Positions 31,548 to 41,588 of a DNA stretch of 64,000 nucleotides are shown one piece after another (positions within the stretch are counted from its first letter, which is position 1; each line of letters starts with the position of its first letter). The notes under the pieces are model-generated. The model searched no databases. It worked only from the letters and a program-made list of their open reading frames with translations, and had not been told where the DNA came from. The stretch is from Pomphorhynchus laevis (taxonomy: Eukaryota > Acanthocephala > Palaeacanthocephala > Echinorhynchida > Pomphorhynchidae): the NCBI GenBank assembly GCA_012934845.2, contig WNNJ02003847.1, positions 1 to 64,000 of the forward strand, in the 5' to 3' direction. Both the position numbers and the translations under genes were made by a program.

Positions 31548-34030
31548 CTTGTCTACCCTCTTTATTATCATTATCCTCTAGGTCTTCCGCTGTCAAACCT
31601 ACTCCCTTGATATCATCAACTCCCAGCTCTCCTATCGTGATCTCAATCACTCACGTTACTCTTCCTCCTTTACGGAAACGCTTTCCCTCTCGTGATCGTT
31701 GCGTCATCGTAACTAATATCACTCCTTCCACCTCCTTATCTACACAAGCACGTCTCGACCACGATGTTTTCGCCTTCAGATTCATCATGTCGTCTCTTGT
31801 TCCTACGAATAAACTATCATTTTTCAAGGAAATCTCTCCTATCGCATTCATCGGTCTAAACAAATCTTCTCACTCTAATCCTTTAGTCCCCTCTCCTAAA
31901 AATTGTTTTCAAGCATCGCTCTCAAACGTCCTCTGTCCTCTCACAACGATTTAAGCACATGCCATCTTCAACCATTCGAATTTTCCCCGATCGCACCTCT
32001 TCTGAAATCGCTCAACTCTCTTCTGCCCGCATCGAAAAACGCCGTCGCGAGGTAAACGGCGAAGCATCTCTCTTCATCCGAAACATCGACGGAAATTTTC
32101 AAGTTGTCCACACCCACCCAAAAATTCGATGGCGCTCCATCTCTCCTATGTGTCTTCTCCAGTAGACTCTTTACGCCACAACACACGGTTTCCGCCTCGG
32201 TCTCCTCAACACTAGATATATTCTCAATAAATCCGATCTTATCCTCAACATATTCACCAAGCAATCCATCGATATCTTCTATCTCACCGAATCCCCACGA
32301 TCATACCTTTCTTTTCAACTCTGAACTCACATCCATTCTCGATCTGCTCTTGCCGTTCAAGCCTAACCCTCAGCGTCACTTGCACCTTGCCCTATTGTTC
32401 GACATCCAATGCCTACTCTCAAAGCCTCCGTCATGTTTTTCGAGTATATCACCGCATCTCTGACGTGATATCCGCTAGATCACTCCGTATCTCCGTGATT
32501 CCTATCTTGCTCTTCGCCGGACTCATCTCCATCTACTACGTACCAAATGCAACTCCTTCTGGCAGCAGAAAATCAGCACTTCATTAAACTCCAAGTCTCT
32601 CTAGCATACTTTTAACTTGATCTTTTCTCGCTCATCTCCGTCTTGCAACATCAATCCCCATGATTATTCGACATTTCTCCAGACCAAAGTATCTACGTTG
32701 CTCTATCTCACAACCACGTCTCCATTCCATCTCTCTGCTACTCGCCTCGCCTCATCTTCCCGGAACTCTTTTATCTTCTCCCTGTCTCACCTGCCGAAGT
32801 ATCATCTGTCCTCATGTCCTTGCGCAACAAAGCCTCACCTGCCGATCACCTGCCTACCCCATTCTTAAATCCGTATGCCCATCGATATCCCCTTTCCTCA
32901 CAACCTTGTTTAACTCGTCCATCCGCAATCGTATCTTCCCCTCACACTAGAAATCCGCAATCGTTCGTCCCCTCCTTAATAAACAATCGCTCGACCCCCC
33001 CCACTTCCTTCTAGCTATCGCCCCATTTCACTCCTCCTACTCTTTCCAAGCGCTTAGAGCGCCTTATCTTAATAGAGATCAATGTTTATCTCTCTTTATC
33101 CAATCTAAACCCGCCTTTCCATTTCGCTTTCCGCTCTAATCATTCGACAGAAATCGCATGCATAAAGTGTACAACGACTTACTCATTTCTCAAGACAAGG
33201 CTCTATATAGTGTTCTCATCTCCCTCGACCTCTCCTTCGCCTTCGACATTGTCGACTACTCCGTCCTCATTTCTCGCCCTCGTTATGCTTAAAGTTTTTC
33301 TTCCTCCTTCGTAGCATGGTATGCCTCATATCTATTCGACCGTTCTTTTCGAGTTTGTTAAAATTTATCATCCTCTCCTCACATCCATATTTTCTGGGGA
33401 ATCCCACAAGATTTAGTCTTAGAACCCTTGATTTTCTCTCTTCTGCTTGGCGATCTCCCTCCTGTTATCAAACCTTACTCCTTTAACATTTAGCAATACG
33501 CCGATGACATCCTCATATATGCATATGCACCCGCACATGGCATACACGATATCGCAATTTCTGCATCCAAATGTCTTTCTTTTATCTACAAACGTCTCCC
33601 TCATCTTCATCTCGTTCTAAACTCCGACTAGTCCAAAATAATCTAGATCTTCCCCCCCCGTAAACCAAACATGTATCATCCCACTGTATCTTTTGACTCA
33701 TCCATCATCCTCATAGTACACAATCTCACTTTCTTAGGCTTCCATTTCAATGATCACCTTTCCCTTAAACCATTCGTCCGCGACAAGGTCCGCTCGTCTA
33801 CCTTAATTCTTCGTGACATCCGCCGTATCCGCCTTATTATCGATTCCGTTCTTGTATGTATCTTCTTTCATCGCTTCTTTTCCCTAAAATCGATTACTGC
33901 CTTAGCCTTTTTGCCAATTCTCCAAAATCCATCATCCTACCCCTACAATGCATCAACTCCGCCGTTCGAGTGCTCCTACGTCTCCGTCGCTTTGATCACA
34001 TATCCACATATTTTTCCAAACTCTCCTGGC
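31548..34030 (+). mobile_element. LINE family A, copy A3, decayed with internal deletion
   Basis: It starts inside ORF1 (CTCTTTATTATCATTATCCT block also found in A0, A5 and A6), includes the ORF1/ORF2 overlap (about 32130), then jumps from the endonuclease start (about 32290) straight to the endonuclease-reverse transcriptase linker, losing roughly 0.7 kb with the catalytic S-D-H region. Reverse transcriptase traces run to about 34030. Divergence from A6 is clearly higher than between A5, A6 and A7, so this is an older insertion. Confidence 0.8.
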
Positions 34031-34044
34031 CCACCATTCATCTA

Positions 34045-34640
34045 CGGAATAGGAAGAAAAGCCGTAATTATAACGAAGGTGAGAAAGGAGGACAGAGTGG
34101 TCGACAATGTCGAAGGCGGAGGAGAGGTCGAGGGAGATGAGAACACTATATAGAGCCTTGTCTCGAGAAATGAGTAAGTCGGCGTAAACTTTTATGCAGG
34201 CGATTTCTGTGTAGTGATTAGGGCGGAAAGCGGAATGGAAAGGAGGGTACAGATTGGATGAGGAGAGATAAGCCTTGATCTGTATTAAGATGAGGCGTAT
34301 TAAGAGCTTAGAAAGAGTAGGGAGTAGTGAAATTGGGCGATAGCTTGACGGAAGGGAAGGGTCGAGTGATTGTTTCTAAAGGAGGGGACGAACGATTGTG
34401 GATTTCCAGTGTGAAGGGAAGATACCACTGCGGATGGACGAGTTAAACAAGGTTGTGAGAAAAGGGTTTGTTTGTTGGCACAAAAGCCACATTGGAATTC
34501 TTCTTTAGACTTATTGTTGTCGCAGGCGATTGTTGTCCAGACGCTGCAGTCGTCTGTCGAGCACTGTACTTGCAGTTGAGCATAGTTGGTGTCGATCTTA
34601 GCTGTTATCTTACGTCCTTCCATTACCGTCCTTGTGTGTT
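34045..34640 (-). mobile_element. LINE family A, copy A4, internally deleted
   Basis: Minus strand. 34045-34465 matches the reverse transcriptase fingers/motif A part. 34466-34625 matches the ORF1 N-terminus (MEGRKITAKIDTNYAQLQ, then the CSTDDC...C...CGFC pattern). Everything between is missing. Its broken 3' side meets the broken 3' side of A3. Confidence 0.75.
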
Positions 34641-34739
34641 GAAGTTGTTAGATTTGCTACAGCAATTGATCGGCAAGCGCAGCGAGACGATATATCTGAG
34701 CTTATTGAGAGATTATTATTATTATTATTATTAAAAAAA
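34641..34739. repeat. leader remnant and (ATT)n-A8 tract
   Basis: Short non-coding stretch ending in about seven ATT units and eight A, immediately before the start of the intact RLE-1 element. Confidence 0.5.
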
Positions 34740-34916
34740 AGTTTGAGATAAAATAACATACATTTGAGATAAAATAACATACAATAAAATAACATACAAT
34801 TAATATACACAATATAATTACATACATTCCATTCGTTGTTCCATATACAACGCTGCTAACAAATAACTATTTACAAATCTGTGGTCGGGACAACGAGTTT
34901 AAACCAAAATTCAAGC

Positions 34917-34945
34917 AGTCATCCCGAGATACAAGGGCTCTGACT
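34917..34945 (+). promoter_or_regulatory. conserved 5' UTR stem motif of RLE-1
   Basis: AGTCA, then TCCCGAGATACAAGGGCTC, then TGACT. The outer five bases pair exactly and CCC can pair with GGG inside. Two similar copies lie in the RLE-2 5' UTR with different but again complementary outer bases in one of them. Confidence 0.6.
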
Positions 34946-35097
34946 AGTGTGCATATTATTTGGTTTCTAATAAACATACAATAAAATAACATACAGCTGC
35001 TTAATAAACTACTTACAAAATCACTGAATTATAACTGATTACAATCAAATTTACATCATCAATTTCCTCTAACATACATACACTATAACACACAAGC

Positions 35098-38000
35098 ATG
35101 CCTCGAGGTGTCCCATCCTCTACATACAAATGCTGTACGTGTAATGGACAGGCAGCTAAATGCAAAAACTGTAAATGTGCAAGAGCGAAACATCCTTGTA
35201 CAAATTGTTCGGCAGCACACTGCCTTAATAAACTCGAAAATCCTGCGGATATTACCAATATAAACACAAATCATTGTAACGATGGACATCGGAATAACAC
35301 CTTTAATAACGAATCCATCCATCCAATCCAACCAGTCCACAACGACGACATACAATGTGAAGCGTCAATATCTCATCAAAACAGTGTTTCACCTGAATAC
35401 ATCGATGTGATATTCACGGAAGTGGCACTCTGGAAGCCGAATTTGTTAAGACTACCAAGGTGTCAAGCGTCGAAATCGTTTATTTCCGAAATGGCTCGCA
35501 TCTATGAATTTGCAGCATCTGACAGTTGTTCTCTTAAATTGGCGATTATTTTACCTCAACTCGTGCTACAACGATGCCGAAACTCAAAAAGGAAGCAAAC
35601 AAAAGAACTTATACAGAGAAGGATGGAATCTTGGCAGACCGGTAATTATGGTGCACTACTAGGCGAAGCCCGCTATTTGCAATATCAAAATACCAAAAGA
35701 AACAAAATTGATAATATCGAGGACGACTGGCGTCGCTCATTCAGAAAGCTCGTTCTTAACGGGCGTTTGACAACTGCCGTAAGGTTATTGGACTTGGAAC
35801 CTGGAGTTGGTATACCTTTGGATATCGATGATGCAATTGAGGATAAAACAGTACGGCAACTTCTTCTCGACAAGCATCCAGAGCCTGCATTACTAGACGA
35901 AGATGCCATCCTTTCTTCCCCCTTGAAAAACGATGCAGTCTTCCATCCGATAGCATTTGACTCGATTGACGCAGATTCAATTATCACGGCTGCTTGTAGA
36001 ATGAGTGGTGGAGCAGGCCCATCTGGCCTTGATGCGAAGGCATGGATCGCAATGCTATCTACGTTTGGAACTGAGTCGCGAAATCTAGCGGATGCACTGG
36101 CTCTCTTCTCAAAGCATTTGTCAACTTGTAAAATACCTAAAACTTCGATGGAGGCTTTTACCACAAGCCGACTAATTCCACTAAGCAAACTTCATGGCAT
36201 TCGTCCAATAGGAATCGGGGATGTCTCCAGAAGAATCATTTCGAAGGCCATTCTCAAAGTTGTTCAGCCTCAGCTGCAACACGCATGTGGTTCTATACAA
36301 TATTGTGCATCACATCGGGCCGGAACTGAATGTGTTATTCATGCTCTGAAAACACATCTTTCTAATGAGAACAACATACTTCTCACCATCGACGCGGACA
36401 ATGCTTTTAATCGCATTAATAGAAAATTGGCTTTACGTAATATGCCTTATATTTGTCCAGCATTATCAGTCGTATTGTCAAACTTGTATAGAGATCCTAC
36501 TCGAATGGCTACAGGAAACGAATACATATGGTCTTCAGAAGGATTTACACAGGGTGATGTTTTTTCAATGGCTGCTTTCAGTGCCGCAACGCTACCATTA
36601 ATATACCGACTTATAAAAAAATGCCCCAATGTTGAGCAATTATGGTATGCTGATGATGGTAATATGGTTGGTCCGCCTAGTATGGTTAAGGCGGCTTTCA
36701 AAATGTTAATGTTGCTTGGTCCGAAATATGGTTTTTACATCAATCCCGAAAAATGTAAAATCTACTCTAACGGATACGACAGTACATCGCTACAAACAGA
36801 ATTCAGTGACACCAATATTCCGATAATGGAAAACGGTGTGAAAATTCTCGGTTCCCCGATCGGTAAATACGCTTACGTTAAGCAGTTTGTATCATCATTT
36901 GTGCAGGATATATCGAATTCCATTGAACGGTTGGTAGATATGGGTGAACTCGATGTTCAGGTTGCGTATACGGCTTTTATCAGATCAATTCAGCACAAAT
37001 GGTCGCATCTCCTGAGGACTTGTGCATGTTCTGTAGATTGGATTGGTCCTCTGTCTGAAAAAATAAAAATGATGATATCTAAGCTGTTTAATATCGATCT
37101 TTCAAGTGATGAATTTATATGGGGAACGCTTTGCCTCAGTTACAGGGACGGTGGCGTAAGTATACGTGATCCTTCAGCATTGGTTCAATCGGAATATGAA
37201 TCATCTACTTCCCTATGCGCTCCATGTTTGGAAGGTTACTCCGGCGAATCACTAAAAGGAAAACAAGATACGATAATTAAACTAATCCGCGCTCAAAATA
37301 TCTCCCGTTGTAAAATTAATCGCAATAATATTCTCGATAATTGCAATCATTTATTGAGAAGGTCAATAGAACACTCGTCAGTCAAAGGTGCATCATCATG
37401 GCTTTCAGTTTATCCATCGCATGAAAGAAATTCAAGGCTAAGCAACGATGAATTTCGAGACGCTATGGCGGCGCGATACGGTTTTCTTCCAAAAAGCGCT
37501 CCATCCTATTGTCAATGTGGTACAGTAAATTCTCTGGCGCACTCGCTTTCGTGTTCACTTGGTGGACTTCCATCTATGAGACATGACGTGGTACGGGACT
37601 TCTTAGCATACACGCTTACTGAGATATGTCCATCTGTACAAATCGAACCTCGACTGGCGCCTGTTTCTTCAAATGTAACTTTCTTGAAACAAACAACTAC
37701 TAAGGATAAAGAAGCGAGATTGGACATATCATGCAACGGATTGTTTGGTGATAAGACGGAACGTACTTTAATAGATGTTTGCATTTTTAATGCGCTCGCG
37801 CCGTCGAATTTATCAAGAAATCCGAGTGCGTGTTTTGAGTATCACGAAAGTCGAAAAAGAAATAAATATCTAGAAAGAATAACCGAAATTGAAAGAGCAT
37901 CTTTCATTCCTGTTGTGTTGTCGAACTCTGGAGGTGCAGGTAAGGGCACGGAAAGTCTTCTGAAAAAAATCGCGAATACTATCGCCGAAAGAGCAGAGGT

Positions 38001-38118
38001 TAAGTATTCGAATGTAATTTCAACGCTGCGTTGTAGAATAGGCATCCGTCTCGCAAGGATGGTATCCCGGTGCATTAGAGGATCCAGATCGGCGTTTCAT
38101 CGTCCAGTTTTTGCATAA
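35098..38118 (+). CDS. RLE-1 polyprotein: Cys-rich domain, reverse transcriptase, restriction-like endonuclease
   Basis: 1006 residues, uninterrupted. Residues 12-42 hold nine cysteines (C12, C13, C15, C22, C25, C27, C34, C37, C42), probably zinc-binding and not the usual C2H2 fingers of R2. The reverse transcriptase has GIRPIGIGDVSRRI (about 360), motif A IDADNAFNRINR, motif B EGFTQGDVFSMAAF, motif C WYADDGN (about 516) and ILGSPIGK. The C-terminus has the R2-like knuckle C-x-C-x7-H-x4-C (about 805), RHDVVRD (about 827), EARLDISC (about 874), LIDVCIFN (about 891) and RKRNKYLERI. Together these form the PD-(D/E)XK nuclease that cleaves target DNA for target-primed reverse transcription. The start is the first ATG after the 5' UTR and aligns exactly with that of RLE-2. 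Confidence 0.9.
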   Translation: MPRGVPSSTYKCCTCNGQAAKCKNCKCARAKHPCTNCSAAHCLNKLENPADITNINTNHCNDGHRNNTFNNESIHPIQPVHNDDIQCEASISHQNSVSPEYIDVIFTEVALWKPNLLRLPRCQASKSFISEMARIYEFAASDSCSLKLAIILPQLVLQRCRNSKRKQTKELIQRRMESWQTGNYGALLGEARYLQYQNTKRNKIDNIEDDWRRSFRKLVLNGRLTTAVRLLDLEPGVGIPLDIDDAIEDKTVRQLLLDKHPEPALLDEDAILSSPLKNDAVFHPIAFDSIDADSIITAACRMSGGAGPSGLDAKAWIAMLSTFGTESRNLADALALFSKHLSTCKIPKTSMEAFTTSRLIPLSKLHGIRPIGIGDVSRRIISKAILKVVQPQLQHACGSIQYCASHRAGTECVIHALKTHLSNENNILLTIDADNAFNRINRKLALRNMPYICPALSVVLSNLYRDPTRMATGNEYIWSSEGFTQGDVFSMAAFSAATLPLIYRLIKKCPNVEQLWYADDGNMVGPPSMVKAAFKMLMLLGPKYGFYINPEKCKIYSNGYDSTSLQTEFSDTNIPIMENGVKILGSPIGKYAYVKQFVSSFVQDISNSIERLVDMGELDVQVAYTAFIRSIQHKWSHLLRTCACSVDWIGPLSEKIKMMISKLFNIDLSSDEFIWGTLCLSYRDGGVSIRDPSALVQSEYESSTSLCAPCLEGYSGESLKGKQDTIIKLIRAQNISRCKINRNNILDNCNHLLRRSIEHSSVKGASSWLSVYPSHERNSRLSNDEFRDAMAARYGFLPKSAPSYCQCGTVNSLAHSLSCSLGGLPSMRHDVVRDFLAYTLTEICPSVQIEPRLAPVSSNVTFLKQTTTKDKEARLDISCNGLFGDKTERTLIDVCIFNALAPSNLSRNPSACFEYHESRKRNKYLERITEIERASFIPVVLSNSGGAGKGTESLLKKIANTIAERAEVKYSNVISTLRCRIGIRLARMVSRCIRGSRSAFHRPVFA

Positions 38119-38160
38119 CTACACATACAGATAATTATTTTTTTTTTGAATTGACAAATA

Positions 38161-38180
38161 GGGCCCATTAGAGGGTTACC
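38161..38180 (+). other. conserved RLE-LINE 3' UTR hairpin (RLE-1)
   Basis: GGGCCC, ATTAGA, GGGTTACC, located 43 bp after the stop. CCC/GGG stem with a six-base loop, flanked by GAATTG upstream and CTTTAA-type sequence downstream as in RLE-3. Confidence 0.75.
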
Positions 38181-38446
38181 TTTAATTTTATGTTTTACTA
38201 ATAAAGAAAATAATTATTAAAAAAAAATTATTATTATTATTATCCAGTAGCGACATAAAAAAAGTATTGGTTATAAAAGTTCTTACAATAAAATAACATA
38301 CAATAAACATACACAAATTACAATCAATGTGCACCGTTCTGATAACAGAGCTAGCGAAGCGAGCGTAAGGGGCAAGGAAATATAAAGGATCGTACGCCCA
38401 GGGTACTTCCCGGGGTACACACTCGCACGAAAACTAACAGTTTAAC

Positions 38447-38477
38447 AAACCATCCCAGGGTATAAGGGCTCTGGTTT
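38447..38477 (+). promoter_or_regulatory. conserved 5' UTR stem motif of RLE-2, copy a
   Basis: AAACCA ... TGGTTT enclose TCCCAGGGTATAAGGGCTC. The outer six bases pair perfectly though they differ from those in RLE-1 (AGTCA/TGACT). Confidence 0.6.
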
Positions 38478-38538
38478 CTCTACAAAGGGAAGTGTGTATC
38501 TACTGCCCATTCCCGAGAAACTTCGTCTATACAAACGC

Positions 38539-38565
38539 GATCATCCCGGGATACAGGGGCTCTGT
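38539..38565 (+). promoter_or_regulatory. conserved 5' UTR stem motif of RLE-2, copy b
   Basis: TCATCCCGGGATACAGGGGC then TCTG. The core is conserved but the outer stem is weak here. Confidence 0.5.
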
Positions 38566-38621
38566 CTAGCAGACGGAATATCAACGAGTCCGCCGCAACA
38601 ATCAGAGATAATACAATCGGC

Positions 38622-41588
38622 ATGGTTAGAGGGAAACCCTCTTCGGTAACTCCTTGCTGCACGTGCAATGGACCGGCAGCGAAATGTAAAGGATGCCGAT
38701 GCGCAAAGACCGATACAAAATGCAGTAACTGCCGGGCTCCCAATTGCGGAAACAAGATCCTCAGCTGCCCAATAAGCGGCACCGTAAGGTCAGGAGCCGA
38801 CCAGACACAAATCCAGAAAGCTACGGGAGAAACAGACAAAACTCCAATCACACTCTCGATTACCGACATCTTTGAGCAAGTGGTTCACTGGAAGCCAAAT
38901 CTCTTCAGATTACCTAGGTGTGCGGAGTCGAAACGTTTTATAATAGAACTTGCCCGTATATATAGGGAATCTTGGTCTCAACAGGAATCTTTTACAAAAG
39001 CCATTGTAATCGGACATTTGATTCTCCAACGAGATATTCGCACCTCCCATAAGACCCTCAAAGTAATACTGTCTCGAAGATTAGACCTTTGGCTAAAAAA
39101 CGAGTTTACATCTCTTTACACGGAAGCGTATATCTTGCAAGAATTCAGTCGACGTAAAAGACCAAACAGTACATCACGCGATTGGCGCAGGAATTTCACC
39201 AGTCTGGTAGTGAGTGGAAGATTAAATGGAGCGATGCATTTGCTAGACACAGATGCAACAACCGGAACCCCACTAAATCCTGATGACATGATCGGTCCTA
39301 CGACCGTTCGAGAGCTACTCCTCGACAAACATCCCATTGCAGCAAAATTAAACAGTAATGCTCTTGACTGGAATCATGTTATCCCGCCACATAGCTTTCA
39401 TCCCGTGGTTTTTGACTCCATAGACAAGAAACTAATAGTCTGTATGGCCAAACGTGTCACAGGTGGAGCAGGTCCCTCAGGAATTGACGCACAGTCCTGG
39501 ACACATATGCTCTCAAAATTCGGGAGAGAATCAGATGAACTTGCTGAGGCCATAGCCTCATTCACAAGAGCATTAGCGACAGAGCGCATACCAATGGACA
39601 TTACACAGGCTCTAACATCATGCAGGCTAATCGCATTAACAAAGAAAACTGGAATTCGACCAATAGGAATCTGTGATGTTAGCAGAAGAATAATGACGAA
39701 GGCTATATTATCCATGGTCTCGGAAGACATACAGCAGGTATGTGGAAGAAGTCAAATGTGTGCAGGCCAACGAGCTGGCGTGGAATGCGTTACACGAGCC
39801 ATCCGCAATGAACTTACAAACAATCCGAATCATATTCTTCTATCAATTGATGCCGACAACGCATTTAACAGAATTAATAGAGAGGCGGCCCTTTGCAATA
39901 TTGATCGAATATGTCCGTCGCTTTCTATAGTCATGCATAATTTTTACGACCACCCTTCTAATCTATCTGTCGGAGGCGAATTCGTTAAATCACAAGAAGG
40001 ATTTACACAAGGTGACGTCCTAGCCATGCCCGCATTTGCGATCGCCACACTGCCAATAATACATCACATTTCCACAAAGTTCCCTCAAGTTCGGCAACTT
40101 TGGTACGCCGATGACGGCAACTTGATTGGTTCTCCTATCCAAATCAGAGCTGCATACGATCTACTGTGTAAAATTGGCCCAGCGTTTGGATTTCACGTAA
40201 ATCCCCAGAAATGTTCAATATTTACGCCAACAATGGAAGAAGCTAACACATGCCAACAATTTAACGGAACAAATGTAGAAGTCCGAACGGACGGAATTGT
40301 GATACTAGGCGCACCCATTGGAGTAGACAAATACGTATACGAGGTCGTAGAATCAAAAGTAGACAAGTTTTGCAACTTGGTCGAACGATTAGCCGATGTG
40401 GGAATTTTAGATCTGCAGATAGCATATGCCTGTTTCACTAAAGCGTTACAGCACAAGTGGTTTCACACGCAAAGAACAACTCAATGCTCATCAGATTGGT
40501 TTGCCCCGTTGCGGGAATCCATCAGATCCTCCTCGGACAACATATTCGGCCTCGATGATTCGGATGGATCGCTATGGCCTCTCATCTCTTTACCCCTACA
40601 TTGTGGTGGCCTCGGCATCATCGATCCATATATGAGTGCTGGCGTTGAATGTGAAAATTCTGGACATCTATGTGAACCTTATTTAAATGGATTACAAGGA
40701 ATGGAACTTAAACTAGAGCAAGATTTCCGAGCCAACGAAGTTCACAGGCGGAAGAAAACACAATACAAGGCCTCTTTGCTAGCCCAACTTCCTACATATG
40801 ATATCATAAAGAGACGGATTATTCAACACACAATGATAAAAGGCGCATCTTCCTGGCTTTCTGCGTTCCCCACAAGAGAGTCACAAACTCGAATAGACAA
40901 TACAACATTTCGTGATGCTGTTGCCGCACGGTACAACACTCTAACCAAAGATGCCCCCTCCCTTTGCCCATGTGGTTCGTCGACCTCACTGGCACATTGC
41001 CTTTCCTGCCCCAATGGCGGTCATCCGTCGATAAGACACGACGCAACCCGCGATATTCTCGCAAAATCGCTCACCCAAATATGTGACGGCGTTGAAATCG
41101 AACCGCTACTCAGATCAGTGGATCCAAGCATTCACTTTGAGAGAAGATCAACGACGACTGATCGTGAAGCACGACTGGATATATCTTGCCGTGGTTTCTA
41201 TGGTGGACGCTCGGAGCGAGCTTTCTTCGACATTTGCGTTTTTAACGTGTTCGCTCCGTCAAATCTTACCAGGGAAACCACACCAAGCTTCGAGTATCAC
41301 GAACAACGGAAATGCTCGAAATACCAAGAACGGGTGGATATTATAGAACGCGCAAATTTCGCCCCTATTGTATATTCAAGTTTAGGAGGTGAGAGCAAAT
41401 CGGCATCTACAATGATAAAAAGATTATCCAGAAAACTGGCCGTCAAGAAGGAATCTATCTACGCACAAGAATTGACTCGGATACGGGAGAAGATAAGCCT
41501 GCAACATGCAAGATGCATTTCAATGTGCATTCGCGGTCCCAGATCAGCAAGAAACCGACCTGCGAACTATCACACTGTAGAGTGGTGA
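38622..41588 (+). CDS. RLE-2 polyprotein: Cys-rich domain, reverse transcriptase, restriction-like endonuclease
   Basis: 988 residues, uninterrupted. The nine N-terminal cysteines sit at exactly the same positions as in RLE-1 (12, 13, 15, 22, 25, 27, 34, 37, 42). The reverse transcriptase has GIRPIGICDVSRRI, IDADNAFNRINR, EGFTQGDVLAMPAF, WYADDGN (about 493) and ILGAPIG. The nuclease part has CPCGSSTSLAHCLSC (about 782), RHDATRD (about 804), EARLDISC (about 850), FFDICVFN (about 868) and EQRKCSKYQERV. Overall similarity to RLE-1 is clear but moderate, so the two families separated long ago while both ORFs stayed open, which argues for recent activity. Confidence 0.9.
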   Translation: MVRGKPSSVTPCCTCNGPAAKCKGCRCAKTDTKCSNCRAPNCGNKILSCPISGTVRSGADQTQIQKATGETDKTPITLSITDIFEQVVHWKPNLFRLPRCAESKRFIIELARIYRESWSQQESFTKAIVIGHLILQRDIRTSHKTLKVILSRRLDLWLKNEFTSLYTEAYILQEFSRRKRPNSTSRDWRRNFTSLVVSGRLNGAMHLLDTDATTGTPLNPDDMIGPTTVRELLLDKHPIAAKLNSNALDWNHVIPPHSFHPVVFDSIDKKLIVCMAKRVTGGAGPSGIDAQSWTHMLSKFGRESDELAEAIASFTRALATERIPMDITQALTSCRLIALTKKTGIRPIGICDVSRRIMTKAILSMVSEDIQQVCGRSQMCAGQRAGVECVTRAIRNELTNNPNHILLSIDADNAFNRINREAALCNIDRICPSLSIVMHNFYDHPSNLSVGGEFVKSQEGFTQGDVLAMPAFAIATLPIIHHISTKFPQVRQLWYADDGNLIGSPIQIRAAYDLLCKIGPAFGFHVNPQKCSIFTPTMEEANTCQQFNGTNVEVRTDGIVILGAPIGVDKYVYEVVESKVDKFCNLVERLADVGILDLQIAYACFTKALQHKWFHTQRTTQCSSDWFAPLRESIRSSSDNIFGLDDSDGSLWPLISLPLHCGGLGIIDPYMSAGVECENSGHLCEPYLNGLQGMELKLEQDFRANEVHRRKKTQYKASLLAQLPTYDIIKRRIIQHTMIKGASSWLSAFPTRESQTRIDNTTFRDAVAARYNTLTKDAPSLCPCGSSTSLAHCLSCPNGGHPSIRHDATRDILAKSLTQICDGVEIEPLLRSVDPSIHFERRSTTTDREARLDISCRGFYGGRSERAFFDICVFNVFAPSNLTRETTPSFEYHEQRKCSKYQERVDIIERANFAPIVYSSLGGESKSASTMIKRLSRKLAVKKESIYAQELTRIREKISLQHARCISMCIRGPRSARNRPANYHTVEW

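Larger units (their letters stand above)
34740..38243 (+). mobile_element. RLE-1, intact R2-superclade LINE
   Basis: 5' UTR from about 34740 (TTTGAGATAAAATAACATAC repeated, then a conserved stem motif at 34917-34945), a single uninterrupted ORF (35098-38118), a 125-bp 3' UTR with a conserved hairpin, and a tail of ATTATT, a run of A, then TTA units ending at about 38243. All catalytic motifs are present. It is one of two elements in the window that look capable of movement. Confidence 0.85.

Noticed and set aside
31548-34640. LINE A3 and A4 as one twin-primed insertion
   Set aside because: The two parts converge 3' end to 3' end, whereas twin priming gives the opposite arrangement; A3 and A4 also overlap in the reverse transcriptase.
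34733-34755. AAGTTTGAG at the start of RLE-1 and LINE A0, matching the end of nematode SL1
   Set aside because: Nine bases in AT-rich sequence are too few, and the rest of SL1 is absent; the wider leader sharing is reported instead without that link.
35685-36188. Long antisense frames inside RLE-1, RLE-2 and family A LINEs
   Set aside because: They mirror the composition of the sense ORFs and contain no recognisable domain.
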